The position numbers were made by a program, and so were the translations under genes. The notes beneath the pieces were generated by a model, which was given only the letters and a program-made list of their open reading frames with translations, ran no database searches and was not told the DNA's origin. A stretch of DNA of 64,000 bases, taken from the NCBI RefSeq assembly GCF_001922575.1, contig NZ_MRCI01000001.1:1612001-1676000 (forward strand). The letters are read 5' to 3'. Below are positions 8,768-17,435 of this stretch, one piece after another. The stretch's first letter is position 1. Every line of letters begins with the position of its first letter. The DNA comes from Neptunomonas phycophila. GTDB taxonomy: Bacteria > Pseudomonadota > Gammaproteobacteria > Pseudomonadales > Balneatricaceae.

Positions 8768-9973
8768 ATGGCAGTGACTGCTGATCGTATAACACGGGAA
8801 TTTTCGCCCAACAGCCCTTCTACTCCTAACCATCGCGAACTGGTTATAGACTCCACTCGTAAAGCCGAATATTGGTTAGCAAAACAACTGGATCAAGCGG
8901 GTATTACTCTCAACGGCTCAAACCCATGGGATCCACAAATACATAATCGACAAGTTTTTCATCGCGTCTTATCCGAAGGTTCGATAGGAATCGGCGAAAG
9001 CTATATGGATGGCTGGTGGGACTGCGAACAAGTTGATGAACTCATGACTCGTGCCATGACTGCACAACTTGATGAAACGCTAACAGGCCGCTGGACGTTC
9101 ATTAAACACTGGTTAGCTGCTCGCCTGATGAACCGTCAATCCATCAAACGCGCATTCCAAGTTGGAGAGCAGCACTATGATGCGGGTAACGACCTTTATA
9201 CAGCTATGCTCGATCCAACCATGGCATACTCATGTGGTTATTGGCAGGAAGCAAACAGCTTGCATGAAGCGCAACTGGCAAAACTAAATCTAGTTTGTCA
9301 AAAGCTTCAGCTCAAACAGGATGATTCCGTTTTAGAAATAGGATGCGGTTGGGGAAGCTTCGCCGAACTCGCAGCGACCCGCTATGGAGCTAAAATAACA
9401 GGCTTGACCATATCGAAAGAACAGAAACGTTTAGCCGATGAACGATGTAACCACCTGCCCGTGGACATATTACTTCAAGATTACCGTCACCATGACGGCC
9501 TGTACGACAAGCTTGTTTCAATTGGTATGTTTGAACATGTTGGACAAAAGAATTACGACACCTATATGCGATCGGCTCATCGCCTAATGAAAGATGAGGG
9601 TATTTTTGTTTTACATACTATTGGCAAAGATAAATCTGATTTAGGGACAGATCCTTGGATCGACAAATATATTTTTAGAAATGGTGCCATACCTTCATTA
9701 CGCCAGATAAGCGCAGCATGCGAGCCCTATTTTGTCGTAGAGGATGTACATAATTTTGGTCAGGATTACGACCGTACATTAATGGCGTGGCATGACAACT
9801 TTGAGCGCGCTTGGCCAATGCTATCTACCGCTTATGATAATCGGTTTTATCGGATGTGGAGCTATTACTTAAAATGCTGTGCAGGCTCATTCCGCAGCCG
9901 ATCTCTGCAGTTATACCAAGTCGTCCTTCGTAAACGTTTAACGCCAATGGACCGCTATAAAAGTCCACGCTAG
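8768..9973 (+). CDS. cfa: Cyclopropane-fatty-acyl-phospholipid synthase
   Basis: Methylates the double bond of membrane phospholipid acyl chains using S-adenosylmethionine, hardening the membrane in stationary phase or acid stress. ATG 8768 (401 aa) is chosen because AAGGAG lies six bases upstream; a longer frame from 8738 has no ribosome site. The N-terminal region about 1-150 is typical of bacterial Cfa, with GIGESYMDGWWD near 75. The SAM-binding loop VLEIGCGWGSF is at about 188-198 and FEHVGQKNYDTYM follows. Length is close to E. coli Cfa (382 aa). It stands alone after metH, a source of the SAM precursor methionine; a functional link is only inferred. Confidence 0.96.
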   Translation: MAVTADRITREFSPNSPSTPNHRELVIDSTRKAEYWLAKQLDQAGITLNGSNPWDPQIHNRQVFHRVLSEGSIGIGESYMDGWWDCEQVDELMTRAMTAQLDETLTGRWTFIKHWLAARLMNRQSIKRAFQVGEQHYDAGNDLYTAMLDPTMAYSCGYWQEANSLHEAQLAKLNLVCQKLQLKQDDSVLEIGCGWGSFAELAATRYGAKITGLTISKEQKRLADERCNHLPVDILLQDYRHHDGLYDKLVSIGMFEHVGQKNYDTYMRSAHRLMKDEGIFVLHTIGKDKSDLGTDPWIDKYIFRNGAIPSLRQISAACEPYFVVEDVHNFGQDYDRTLMAWHDNFERAWPMLSTAYDNRFYRMWSYYLKCCAGSFRSRSLQLYQVVLRKRLTPMDRYKSPR

Positions 9974-10006
9974 AGATAAACCGCTGATCTTTTAGCAGCC
10001 TTAAAA

Positions 10007-10036
10007 AACTAAGGGCAGATTGCTCTGCCCTTAGTT
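10007..10036 (-). terminator. Terminator between cfa and phoX
   Basis: A 13-base stem (AACTAAGGGCAGA) with a four-base loop. On the minus strand it is followed by six T, so it terminates phoX; it may also stop cfa. Confidence 0.85.
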
Positions 10037-10079
10037 ACCATCGTTAAGATGAAGCCAATGGTGGCTTAAGCTTTAGTGC

Positions 10080-11996
10080 TTAAGCTCCAATAACACCGCC
10101 ATCTTCACGTGTGATCACCAAGATACTCGAACGAGGCTTACCGCCGTCCAAGTAATCTGGGAAGCCTTTTGTTGGATGCTGAATGCCAACAAACATAGCT
10201 CGGTTATCATCTGCAAACGTTAAACCTGTTACCTCACATCCAACAGGCCCTACCAAAAAGCGTCTGATTTCAGCTGTATTGGGATCTGCACACAACATTT
10301 GGTTGTTGCCTTGACCAGCAAAATCACCTTCATTGCTCATATCACCATCAGTAAGCACCCATAAACGGCCGCCTTTATCAAAGCCAATACCATCAGGGCT
10401 ATTGAACATGTTATCTGCTGTGATATTTTTGCTGCCTGCATACAGTGTATCAGGATGAACTGTAGGGTTACCCGCAAGCAAGAACAAATCCCATACAAAT
10501 GTATCTGCTGTATGATCATTACCCGCAGCTGACCAACGTATGATTTGACCATAGTGGTTGCTTTGACGAGGGTTAGCCGCATTAAGTGGCTGGTTCTCTT
10601 TATTACCACGGTGCTTATTGTTAGTTAACGTACAGAAGACTTGTCCGGTAGAAGGATTATGAGTAATCCACTCCGGACGGTCCATTGTCGTCGCTTTAAC
10701 ATGTTTTGCAGCTTTACGCGTATTCACAAGGATAGAAGCTTGGTCAGCAAAGCCATTTTCTTTAGTCAGACCGTTCTGGCCATGTACTAACGCGATCCAT
10801 TCGCCTTTACCGTCATGTTCACCCAGTTCACCATTAAACTTAGCTACATATAATGTACCCTCGTCTAATAAATCACGATTAGCTGACGGGTTATTTGGTT
10901 GATATTTGTTCTTAGAAACAAAGCGATAAATATGTTCGCCGCGCTCATCATCACCCATGTATACAACAATATGGCCATCACCGTTGACCACAACTTCAGC
11001 ATTCTCATGCTTGATGCGGCCCAGAGCTGTACGCTTTTTAGGTGTTGAAGTTGGATCAAAAGGATCTATTTCTACCACCCAGCCAAAGCGATTGGCTTCA
11101 TTTGGGTTCTTAGCCAAATCAAAGCGGTCGTCGTACTTCCACCATTTGTTTTTACTCTCATCCGCTTTTGCGCCATAAAATTCGGCTAACTCAGCGGGTA
11201 GTTTCTCTGCATCAGAGGCGCCAAAGTAGTTATGGAAGTTCTCTTCACAAGTAAGGTAGGTTTCCCAAGGGGTTTGACCGTTGGCACAGTTATTTATGGT
11301 TCCGAGCGCTTTAGTACCTGTTTTGTCGGCCATCGTTTTTAATAAGTCATGACCAGCTGCGGGCCCTGTGATCTCAAACTCACTGTTGGCATGCAGACGA
11401 CGGTTCATTTTCGAGTCTTTCACATAGTGCCATTGGTGGTTGCTATCACGCTTAAGCTCGACAATTGTCACACCATGAGCAGCTTGCAACTTGGCTACGT
11501 CTTCTGCCGAACCTGTTTCGTCCGCCGAGATAACAATCTTGTTGTTGGTATATTCGTTGTTAACCGCTAACACAGCACGGTCAGGGATAATATTGCCAGC
11601 TTCATCTTTTAAGTGGAACAACGTCATACCGTCGGTGTTATCACCAAACTGCATGGCTTGATCTATAGCTGTTTGCTTGCCCGAATGATCAAAAGCAGGT
11701 GCTCCTGGCAATACTGGATCGCCCCAAGCCATTAACACCGTATGGCGGTAACCTTGCGGCAACTTTATAGCATCTTCTGTAGATGCCGGTATGCCTTCAA
11801 AACCAATAAGCTTACTACTAGCCATCGTATCAGCTACGGCTTTGGCCATTGGGGATAAAGTAAAGAATCCAACGATACCTGTTGCCATTGCACCCTTCAG
11901 AAGGCTGCGACGGCTAATAGCCTTATCGACTAATGTATCGAAATCGGTTGTTTCAATTGAATCTGTTGGCTGCGCATTCACGTCATTTGGGTTCAT
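10080..11996 (-). CDS. phoX: PhoX-family alkaline phosphatase (Tat-exported)
   Basis: A periplasmic or extracellular phosphomonoesterase of the PhoX/DUF839 beta-propeller family, whose members use calcium and iron. ATG 11996 (638 aa) is preferred to TTG 12023 because GAGGTGA precedes it. Residues 28-36 carry the twin-arginine motif SRRSLLKGA (R29, R30) followed by a hydrophobic stretch, so export is by Tat. NCANGQTPWETYLTCEE near one third of the chain is the family hallmark, and C-terminal DGIGFDKGGRLWVLTDG fits the propeller. No clear Pho box was seen. A 16-base palindrome lies in the divergent upstream region. PhoX enzymes are common in marine bacteria for phosphate scavenging. Confidence 0.93.
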   Translation of the reverse strand: MNPNDVNAQPTDSIETTDFDTLVDKAISRRSLLKGAMATGIVGFFTLSPMAKAVADTMASSKLIGFEGIPASTEDAIKLPQGYRHTVLMAWGDPVLPGAPAFDHSGKQTAIDQAMQFGDNTDGMTLFHLKDEAGNIIPDRAVLAVNNEYTNNKIVISADETGSAEDVAKLQAAHGVTIVELKRDSNHQWHYVKDSKMNRRLHANSEFEITGPAAGHDLLKTMADKTGTKALGTINNCANGQTPWETYLTCEENFHNYFGASDAEKLPAELAEFYGAKADESKNKWWKYDDRFDLAKNPNEANRFGWVVEIDPFDPTSTPKKRTALGRIKHENAEVVVNGDGHIVVYMGDDERGEHIYRFVSKNKYQPNNPSANRDLLDEGTLYVAKFNGELGEHDGKGEWIALVHGQNGLTKENGFADQASILVNTRKAAKHVKATTMDRPEWITHNPSTGQVFCTLTNNKHRGNKENQPLNAANPRQSNHYGQIIRWSAAGNDHTADTFVWDLFLLAGNPTVHPDTLYAGSKNITADNMFNSPDGIGFDKGGRLWVLTDGDMSNEGDFAGQGNNQMLCADPNTAEIRRFLVGPVGCEVTGLTFADDNRAMFVGIQHPTKGFPDYLDGGKPRSSILVITREDGGVIGA

Positions 11997-12085
11997 GTCT
12001 ATCACCTCATTATAGTTGCGCAAATCCTACCCAAATTAGGTGACAAAAAAATTACACGCTAATAACCGATTGTAAAAACTTGATA

Positions 12086-12101
12086 GTTAACAATTGTTAA
12101 C
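12086..12101. promoter_or_regulatory. 16-base perfect palindrome between phoX and DUF6515-like gene
   Basis: GTTAACAATTGTTAAC is a perfect palindrome in the divergent region, 90 bases from the phoX start and 134 from the start of the other gene. It looks like an operator; the regulator is unknown. Confidence 0.5.
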
Positions 12102-12234
12102 ATTACTTTGCCTTGATCTCCTAGTCGCAAAAGACCTACTTCAATAGGATGGAATCATCAGTAACGCACTTATCAGTTCTTTACTGGTCATAATGTTTAT
12201 GAATAGACGACTTCATGATTCGAGAGGCTTACTT

Positions 12235-12834
12235 ATGTTTAACATGACAACCAACCGCCAATTAAAAACGAAGAAGATTTCCCTCAAACGGACAATGTTG
12301 GCCTTGTCTTTTACCTCCGTACTAGCTGTCGCTTTTTCCGCCACTACTGCCAAGGCTGACATCAAGGTAGGAGCAAACATTACTATTCCTTTCAGTAACG
12401 CGATGGTCAATATACAGGTAGGTGATCTTCTTTATGGGTTTTATGAGGGAAGCTTTTACCGACCTACCGGCAAAGGACGCTATCGCTTAGTAGAAGCTCC
12501 AATCGGCGCCGTGATACCTGTGCTGCCTAAAGGGTATAAACGAGAAGCAAACCATTTTAAATACGGTAATGTCTACTACTTACAAACCCCTAATGGCTAT
12601 CGCGTCATCAACCATTCAACCAAAACCGTAATACGCGACTCTAAGGGCTTCAAAGACCAGAAAGCACATCATTCTGATAAGAATAAACACCAAAAAAATG
12701 CATACAATAACAGCAAGAACGGCCACGGAAAATCAGCCAAGGATCGCAAGGAGAAAGGCCGGAATGACTCACGCTCTAAAAGCGGCTTCCAAAAAGATAA
12801 CCGTCAATACTCATCTTACGGGGAAAGACATTAA
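12235..12834 (+). CDS. Secreted DUF6515-like protein
   Basis: A 199-aa exported protein. ATG 12235 is preferred to 12193 because GAGAGG lies seven bases upstream. Signal peptide 1-41 ends AKA before D42. The middle repeats the pattern of aromatic doublets and proline: YGFYEGSFYRPTGKGRYRLVE, split by APIGAVIPVLPKGYK, then YGNVYYLQTPNGYRVI. That layout matches the DUF6515 family of unknown function. The C-terminal 60 residues are strongly basic and rich in Lys, Ser, Asn and His, with no fold signal, so they may bind nucleic acid, polysaccharide or the cell surface. It stands alone with its own terminator. The family match is from memory. Confidence 0.75.
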   Translation: MFNMTTNRQLKTKKISLKRTMLALSFTSVLAVAFSATTAKADIKVGANITIPFSNAMVNIQVGDLLYGFYEGSFYRPTGKGRYRLVEAPIGAVIPVLPKGYKREANHFKYGNVYYLQTPNGYRVINHSTKTVIRDSKGFKDQKAHHSDKNKHQKNAYNNSKNGHGKSAKDRKEKGRNDSRSKSGFQKDNRQYSSYGERH

Positions 12835-12862
12835 TGTGATGTAATGATCGCGCACTAACGAC

Positions 12863-12884
12863 AAACGGCCCACATGGGCCGTTT
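12863..12884 (+). terminator. Terminator between DUF6515-like gene and ABC exporter
   Basis: AAACGGCCC, a CACAT-type loop and GGGCCGTTTT form a compact hairpin between convergent genes. Confidence 0.75.
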
Positions 12885-12918
12885 TAATAAGGGTGAGTTC
12901 ATTAATTTGTTTGACACA

Positions 12919-14754
12919 TTACTCTGAGTCTAACCCTAAAAAGCCACCGGTTTGGTGTGCCCAAAGCTGAGCATATATCCCTTTACTCGCGATCAATTCA
13001 CTGTGCGTGCCTTGCTCAACAATTTGTCCTTTATCCATTACAATCAATCGGTCCATAGCCGCGATGGTCGATAGTCGATGCGCAATAGCAATCACCGTTT
13101 TACCTTCCATTAAACGATACAAACTGGCCTGAATAGCGGCTTCTACTTCAGAATCGAGAGCGGAGGTCGCTTCGTCGAGTACGAGTATAGGTGCGTCTTT
13201 AAGAAGCACACGTGCAATAGCTATTCGTTGGCGTTGGCCACCCGAAAGTTTAACACCGCGCTCACCGACTTGGGCGTCCAGCCCTACGCGACCATGAGGG
13301 TCTGTCAGCGTAGACACAAAATCAACAGCTTCTGCTCGTGTCAACGCATCTTGCAGATCCGCTTCATTGGCATCGGGTCGGCCATATAAAATATTATCGC
13401 GTACTGATCGGTGTAAAAGTGACGTGTCTTGCGTCACCATACCAATCTGCTGGCGTAATGATTCTTGTGACATTTGGCTAATGTCTTGCCCATCGATCAA
13501 TATGCGGCCTGATTCAACGTCATAGAAACGCATAAGCAGATTTACCAATGTTGACTTCCCAGCACCAGAGCGGCCAACAACGCCTATTTTTTCGCCGGCT
13601 TTTATAGAGAGGTTTAAATTATCTAATACACCCGAACCTTTTCCATAATGGAATTTAACATGATCAAAGGTTACAGCGCCGTGCTGCACATGTAAGGTTT
13701 TAGCATCAGATAAATCTTGTACTTCTAGGGGCTTAGATAACGTAGCCATACCATCCGTTACTGTGCCTATATTTTCAAACAAAGCACTTATTTCCCACAT
13801 GATCCATTGCGCCATACCATTAATACGCAACGCCAAACTAATCGCTACCGCTATTTCACCAATCGTTATTGCATTTAATGTCCATAGCCATACAGAGGTG
13901 GCCGCAACAACAAACGCTAATAAATAGTTGATGAATTGAACAAAGAAATTCAATCCGGTTACTAAGCGCATTTGATGGTAAACGGTTTTTAGAAAGCCGC
14001 GCATCCCCTCTTCTGCATAGTCAGATTCACGATCAGTATGTGAAAACAGCTTAACCGTTTGAATATTGGTGTAACTATCTACAATACGCCCCGTCATCAA
14101 GCTTCGAGCATCGGCTTGATCAGTCGAGACTTTGCGCAGCTTGGGCACAAAGTAAACTTGGATACAGACATAGCAAACTAACCAAAGGAGCATTGGCAAG
14201 ATTAATCGCCAGTCAGATTGCGCTACCAGAAAAACAATAGAGACAAAATAAACCACGATGAACATCAGTACATCGAGCAATTTCATAACGGTTTCACGGA
14301 TAGCCAACGACGTTTGCATGACCTTGGTAGAAATTCGGCCAGCAAAGTCATTACCGTAAAATGAAACACTTTGCTTCAATAAGTACCGGTGTGATAACCA
14401 ACGGATCCGCATAGGGTAATTGCCCAATAGCGTCTGATGGACGATCAAACCATGAAGCAATACAAGCGCTGGAAGGAAGATAATGACCATAAAGGCCATT
14501 CCCCATAAACGCCCGCTTTCTTCTTGCAAGAGCGTATCCGGGTTTTTAGCGATCAGCCAGTCAACCAAATCCCCCATAAACCCAAATAATGCAACTTCGG
14601 TCATTGCGATAGCGCCAGACAGCAACGCCATTAAAATCAGGTAACGCTCTGCGCCTTTTGTGTAATGACGACAAAAAGCCAGCAACCCTTTGGGCGGTTG
14701 CGTCGGTTCGTGTGAAGGAAACGGCGCAATTAACCGCTCAAAAAATGAAAACAT
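12919..14754 (-). CDS. ABC exporter half-transporter (permease-ATPase fusion)
   Basis: A 611-aa inner membrane protein with a type 1 exporter membrane domain (about 30-340, six hydrophobic helices) joined to an ATPase domain (about 360-600). Walker A is GRSGAGKST, the Q-loop follows, the signature is LSGGQRQR, Walker B is ILVLDEATSALD, and the switch is AHRLST. Such half-transporters work as dimers. The substrate cannot be told from sequence; MsbA-like lipid export or drug efflux are options. It begins 36 bases downstream of the ndh stop on the same strand with no terminator, so the two may be co-transcribed. The ribosome site is weak (GAGTAA). Confidence 0.93.
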   Translation of the reverse strand: MFSFFERLIAPFPSHEPTQPPKGLLAFCRHYTKGAERYLILMALLSGAIAMTEVALFGFMGDLVDWLIAKNPDTLLQEESGRLWGMAFMVIIFLPALVLLHGLIVHQTLLGNYPMRIRWLSHRYLLKQSVSFYGNDFAGRISTKVMQTSLAIRETVMKLLDVLMFIVVYFVSIVFLVAQSDWRLILPMLLWLVCYVCIQVYFVPKLRKVSTDQADARSLMTGRIVDSYTNIQTVKLFSHTDRESDYAEEGMRGFLKTVYHQMRLVTGLNFFVQFINYLLAFVVAATSVWLWTLNAITIGEIAVAISLALRINGMAQWIMWEISALFENIGTVTDGMATLSKPLEVQDLSDAKTLHVQHGAVTFDHVKFHYGKGSGVLDNLNLSIKAGEKIGVVGRSGAGKSTLVNLLMRFYDVESGRILIDGQDISQMSQESLRQQIGMVTQDTSLLHRSVRDNILYGRPDANEADLQDALTRAEAVDFVSTLTDPHGRVGLDAQVGERGVKLSGGQRQRIAIARVLLKDAPILVLDEATSALDSEVEAAIQASLYRLMEGKTVIAIAHRLSTIAAMDRLIVMDKGQIVEQGTHSELIASKGIYAQLWAHQTGGFLGLDSE

Positions 14755-14790
14755 AAATTACTCAGTCAAAAAAATTACTACACGGGCCAA

Positions 14791-16080
14791 TCAGTGCAGT
14801 TTCATTTTAGGTTTAACAGTACGGCCTATCTTTTGAGCCAACATAATCGCAGAGGCACGCAACCAGCCATGAACTGCAAATTGGTGCATACGGTATAGTG
14901 AGACATAAACAATACGGGCTAAACGCCCCTCAACAAACATAGTCCCCTTACTCAAATTGCCCATCAAGCTACCAACCGTGCTGTAACGGCTTAAGTTAAC
15001 CAAAGAGCCATGGTCTTTATAAACATAGTCTTTCAGCGGTTTATTTTGCTGTTGTGCAATTAAGTTTTTAAGTACTTGGGTTGCCATTTGATGTGCAGAT
15101 TGAGCCCGTGGCGGCACCCATTTTCCATCAGCTTGCTGGCAACCACAACAATCACCAATGACAAACACATCATCGCTGATAGTGCTTTGCAACGTTGGTT
15201 TGACTAGAATCTGTCCCATTCTATTGGTTTCAAACAAACCCATTTTGGTTATGAATTCAGGCGCTTTAACACCTGCAGCCCATACCATCATATCAGCATT
15301 AATATGCTCATCTTCATTTGCCGCAAAACCCAGTTCAGTCGCACTGGTAACTTTCGTATTTTCTCGTACATTAACGCCTAATTTAACCAGCTCTTGTTTA
15401 GCAGAAGCGGCAATGCGCTCTGGTAATGCGGGAAGGATTCGAGGCCCGGCTTCGATAAGCGTTAACTTTAAGCGTTGTTTAGTCATAGCCGGTAAGCCAT
15501 AAATTTTCAGCAAGTCAGCCACGTGGTACATCTCTGCGGCTAACTCTACTCCTGTTGCCCCACCACCTACGATGGCTAAATGCAGCAAACTATCGTCAGG
15601 GCTTTGGTCCATTCGTAAAAACTGGTTCAATAAGGCTTTGTGAAACTTCTCAGCTTGGCTTTGTGAATCAAGAAAAAAACAATGATCAGACACGCCTGGC
15701 GTGCCAAAATCGTTACTGACACTTCCAACGGCGAGTACTAGCTTATCGAAGTGGAGCTTACGCTCGCCCACAATTTGCTTTTTATTCTCATCAACCAAAG
15801 GCGCTAAGGTAATGTACTTTTCCTCATTATTCATTGAGGTCATAGTACCCAGCTTAAAATCATAATGATGACGACTAGCATGAGCACGATAAATAACTTC
15901 GTCGGTACTCGTGTCCAGAGCACCAGTGGCAACTTCATGTAAAAGAGGTTTCCAAATGTGCGTTCTATTCTTATCGACCAAAATAATTTTAGCTTTTTTC
16001 TTCCTGCCTAACTTGTGACTTAGGCTGGTAACAAGCTCTAAGCCGCCTGCTCCTCCGCCAACAACAACGATGGTTTCCAT
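14791..16080 (-). CDS. ndh: Type II NADH:quinone oxidoreductase
   Basis: A single-subunit, non-proton-pumping flavoprotein (429 aa) passing electrons from NADH to quinone at the inner membrane face. ATG 16080 is chosen since GAGGG lies seven bases upstream; ATG 16119 has no such site. The FAD fold VVGGGAGGLELV opens the protein and the NADH fold AIVGGGATGVELAAEM is central. VFVIGDCCGCQ is the flavin-contacting GD motif, with an unusual extra Cys pair. The C-terminal 60 residues are basic and amphipathic, suiting membrane attachment. Length is near E. coli Ndh (434 aa). Upstream of the ABC exporter on the same strand. Confidence 0.94.
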   Translation of the reverse strand: METIVVVGGGAGGLELVTSLSHKLGRKKKAKIILVDKNRTHIWKPLLHEVATGALDTSTDEVIYRAHASRHHYDFKLGTMTSMNNEEKYITLAPLVDENKKQIVGERKLHFDKLVLAVGSVSNDFGTPGVSDHCFFLDSQSQAEKFHKALLNQFLRMDQSPDDSLLHLAIVGGGATGVELAAEMYHVADLLKIYGLPAMTKQRLKLTLIEAGPRILPALPERIAASAKQELVKLGVNVRENTKVTSATELGFAANEDEHINADMMVWAAGVKAPEFITKMGLFETNRMGQILVKPTLQSTISDDVFVIGDCCGCQQADGKWVPPRAQSAHQMATQVLKNLIAQQQNKPLKDYVYKDHGSLVNLSRYSTVGSLMGNLSKGTMFVEGRLARIVYVSLYRMHQFAVHGWLRASAIMLAQKIGRTVKPKMKLH

Positions 16081-16289
16081 AATCTGACCCTCAAATGTAT
16101 TCAGGAAAACGCAATCCATGTCTCAGCAATTTATAAACAGCAATTTGAGAAGAATTAGACGTTTGCCTCAACGCTTTTAATAATGTGATCGATGTCTGAA
16201 AACTAACGGCTTATATGGCTTAAAACAAGTAAACAACCTATTTAATCAATAAATACTTTCGTCCTGAATGTATATGTATTTCTTCTTTC

Positions 16290-16913
16290 TTAGCCAAAGG
16301 CCAACCAAACACCAACACCCATCATTAACGTACCTGCTATTCGGTTCATCAAACGAACATTCCCACTCTTCATTAAAAAACGACGCAATGTTTGCCCACC
16401 ACTGGCATACCCTAGCAAACAAAAAAATTCGATAAGCAGTATTAGGCTAATTAACAGTAATAACTGAGTAGGCATTTCTTTATCTGGGTTAATAAACGGT
16501 GGAAGTAGCGAGATAAAAAATGCCCAGCCTTTGGGGTTAGCAATGGCCGTTATAAACCCTTGCGAGACCAAAGCGGACCGCTTAACCAGTGGCTGTGACT
16601 CTATATCCGAAGGGATCGCCATTTTGCCTCGTGAGCACCACATTTGGTAACCGAGATAAAATAAATAGGCACCGCCAATGTATTTAAAGACTGTAAAGAC
16701 TGATGGATAGTTTAGCATCATGGCGGCGGCCCCTATGACAGCTAATGTTGCCACTAGTCCTACACCCACCAGTTCACCTAGCATCATCCACATTGTGCGG
16801 CGAACACCAATCGTCATACCCATAGTCATAGACAGTGTCATACACATTCCTGGGGTTGCCGATACAAATAAAAATGTTGGAATAAAAACGGCTAATATGG
16901 ATATTTCTAACAT
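16290..16913 (-). CDS. LysE/RhtB-family amino acid exporter
   Basis: A 207-aa inner membrane protein with about six transmembrane segments. It opens with the family pattern VFIPTFLFVSATPGMCM and continues GMTIGVRRTMWMMLGELVG, the usual short helix and loop after TM1. YLGYQMW and the NPKGWAFF motif near residue 127 are also typical. Members export amino acids or related metabolites; the substrate is not predictable here. It stands alone; neither neighbour indicates a substrate. Confidence 0.92.
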   Translation of the reverse strand: MLEISILAVFIPTFLFVSATPGMCMTLSMTMGMTIGVRRTMWMMLGELVGVGLVATLAVIGAAAMMLNYPSVFTVFKYIGGAYLFYLGYQMWCSRGKMAIPSDIESQPLVKRSALVSQGFITAIANPKGWAFFISLLPPFINPDKEMPTQLLLLISLILLIEFFCLLGYASGGQTLRRFLMKSGNVRLMNRIAGTLMMGVGVWLAFG

Positions 16914-17032
16914 GGCCTACTCGCGATACCGAATTTAATAGGCTGCTACTTTACACCAAATCCCTACCTCAAAGTCAGCCTAAATCATTGAAGAAATAGC
17001 AATACATCGTTGCTTTGAACGGTATTTTTTGA

Positions 17033-17060
17033 ATAAAAAAAACCTGCCAATTGGCAGGTT
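17033..17060 (-). terminator. Terminator of the phaC unit
   Basis: On the minus strand AACCTGCC-AATT-GGCAGGTT is followed by a long T run. It closes the 57-codon gene downstream of phaC. Confidence 0.9.
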
Positions 17061-17076
17061 CAAAATGGAGAGGTAA

Positions 17077-17250
17077 CTAGGTGCGTTTAAGATTAGAACC
17101 AAACAGTGTTGAGATGGCGTCGACATACCAATGCGCGGCCCCAAACCAATCATCAATAGACTCTGATTCGAATACGCGCTCAATGTACGCATCTAAAAGA
17201 GACTGTTGCTGCTCCAACCAGTTTTCTGGTTGACGAATTTTCGAATCCAT
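17077..17250 (-). CDS. Small protein (57 aa) downstream of phaC, unknown
   Basis: ATG 17250 is preferred to a TTG at 17283. The product is acidic and helical in appearance with three Trp residues (NWLEQQQSLLDAYIERVFES and DWFGAAHWYVDAIS). It lies 185 bases after the phaC stop on the same strand and is followed directly by an intrinsic terminator, which supports it as the last gene of the phaC unit. No family recognised. Position suggests a PHA granule or synthase accessory role, but that is guesswork. Confidence 0.6.
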   Translation of the reverse strand: MDSKIRQPENWLEQQQSLLDAYIERVFESESIDDWFGAAHWYVDAISTLFGSNLKRT

Positions 17251-17435
17251 AAAAGTACCTAATAATCCCGGAGAGTTGTACAAACAACATCAAGGAATTG
17301 TTTACAAACAGGCCCACAAGTAAGCCAATGTGCGTATTATACTTAGGTCTATTGTGCGCCGCAACATCTTTTATAAATATTTTGTACTTTTTTAGTACCC
17401 TTTGTTTACAGGGTAATTGATGCAGTCGATGCTCC

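Noticed and set aside
12000-12085. Pho box upstream of phoX
   Set aside because: Only a single weak half-site (TTGTCAC) is visible, without a second repeat at 11 bases.
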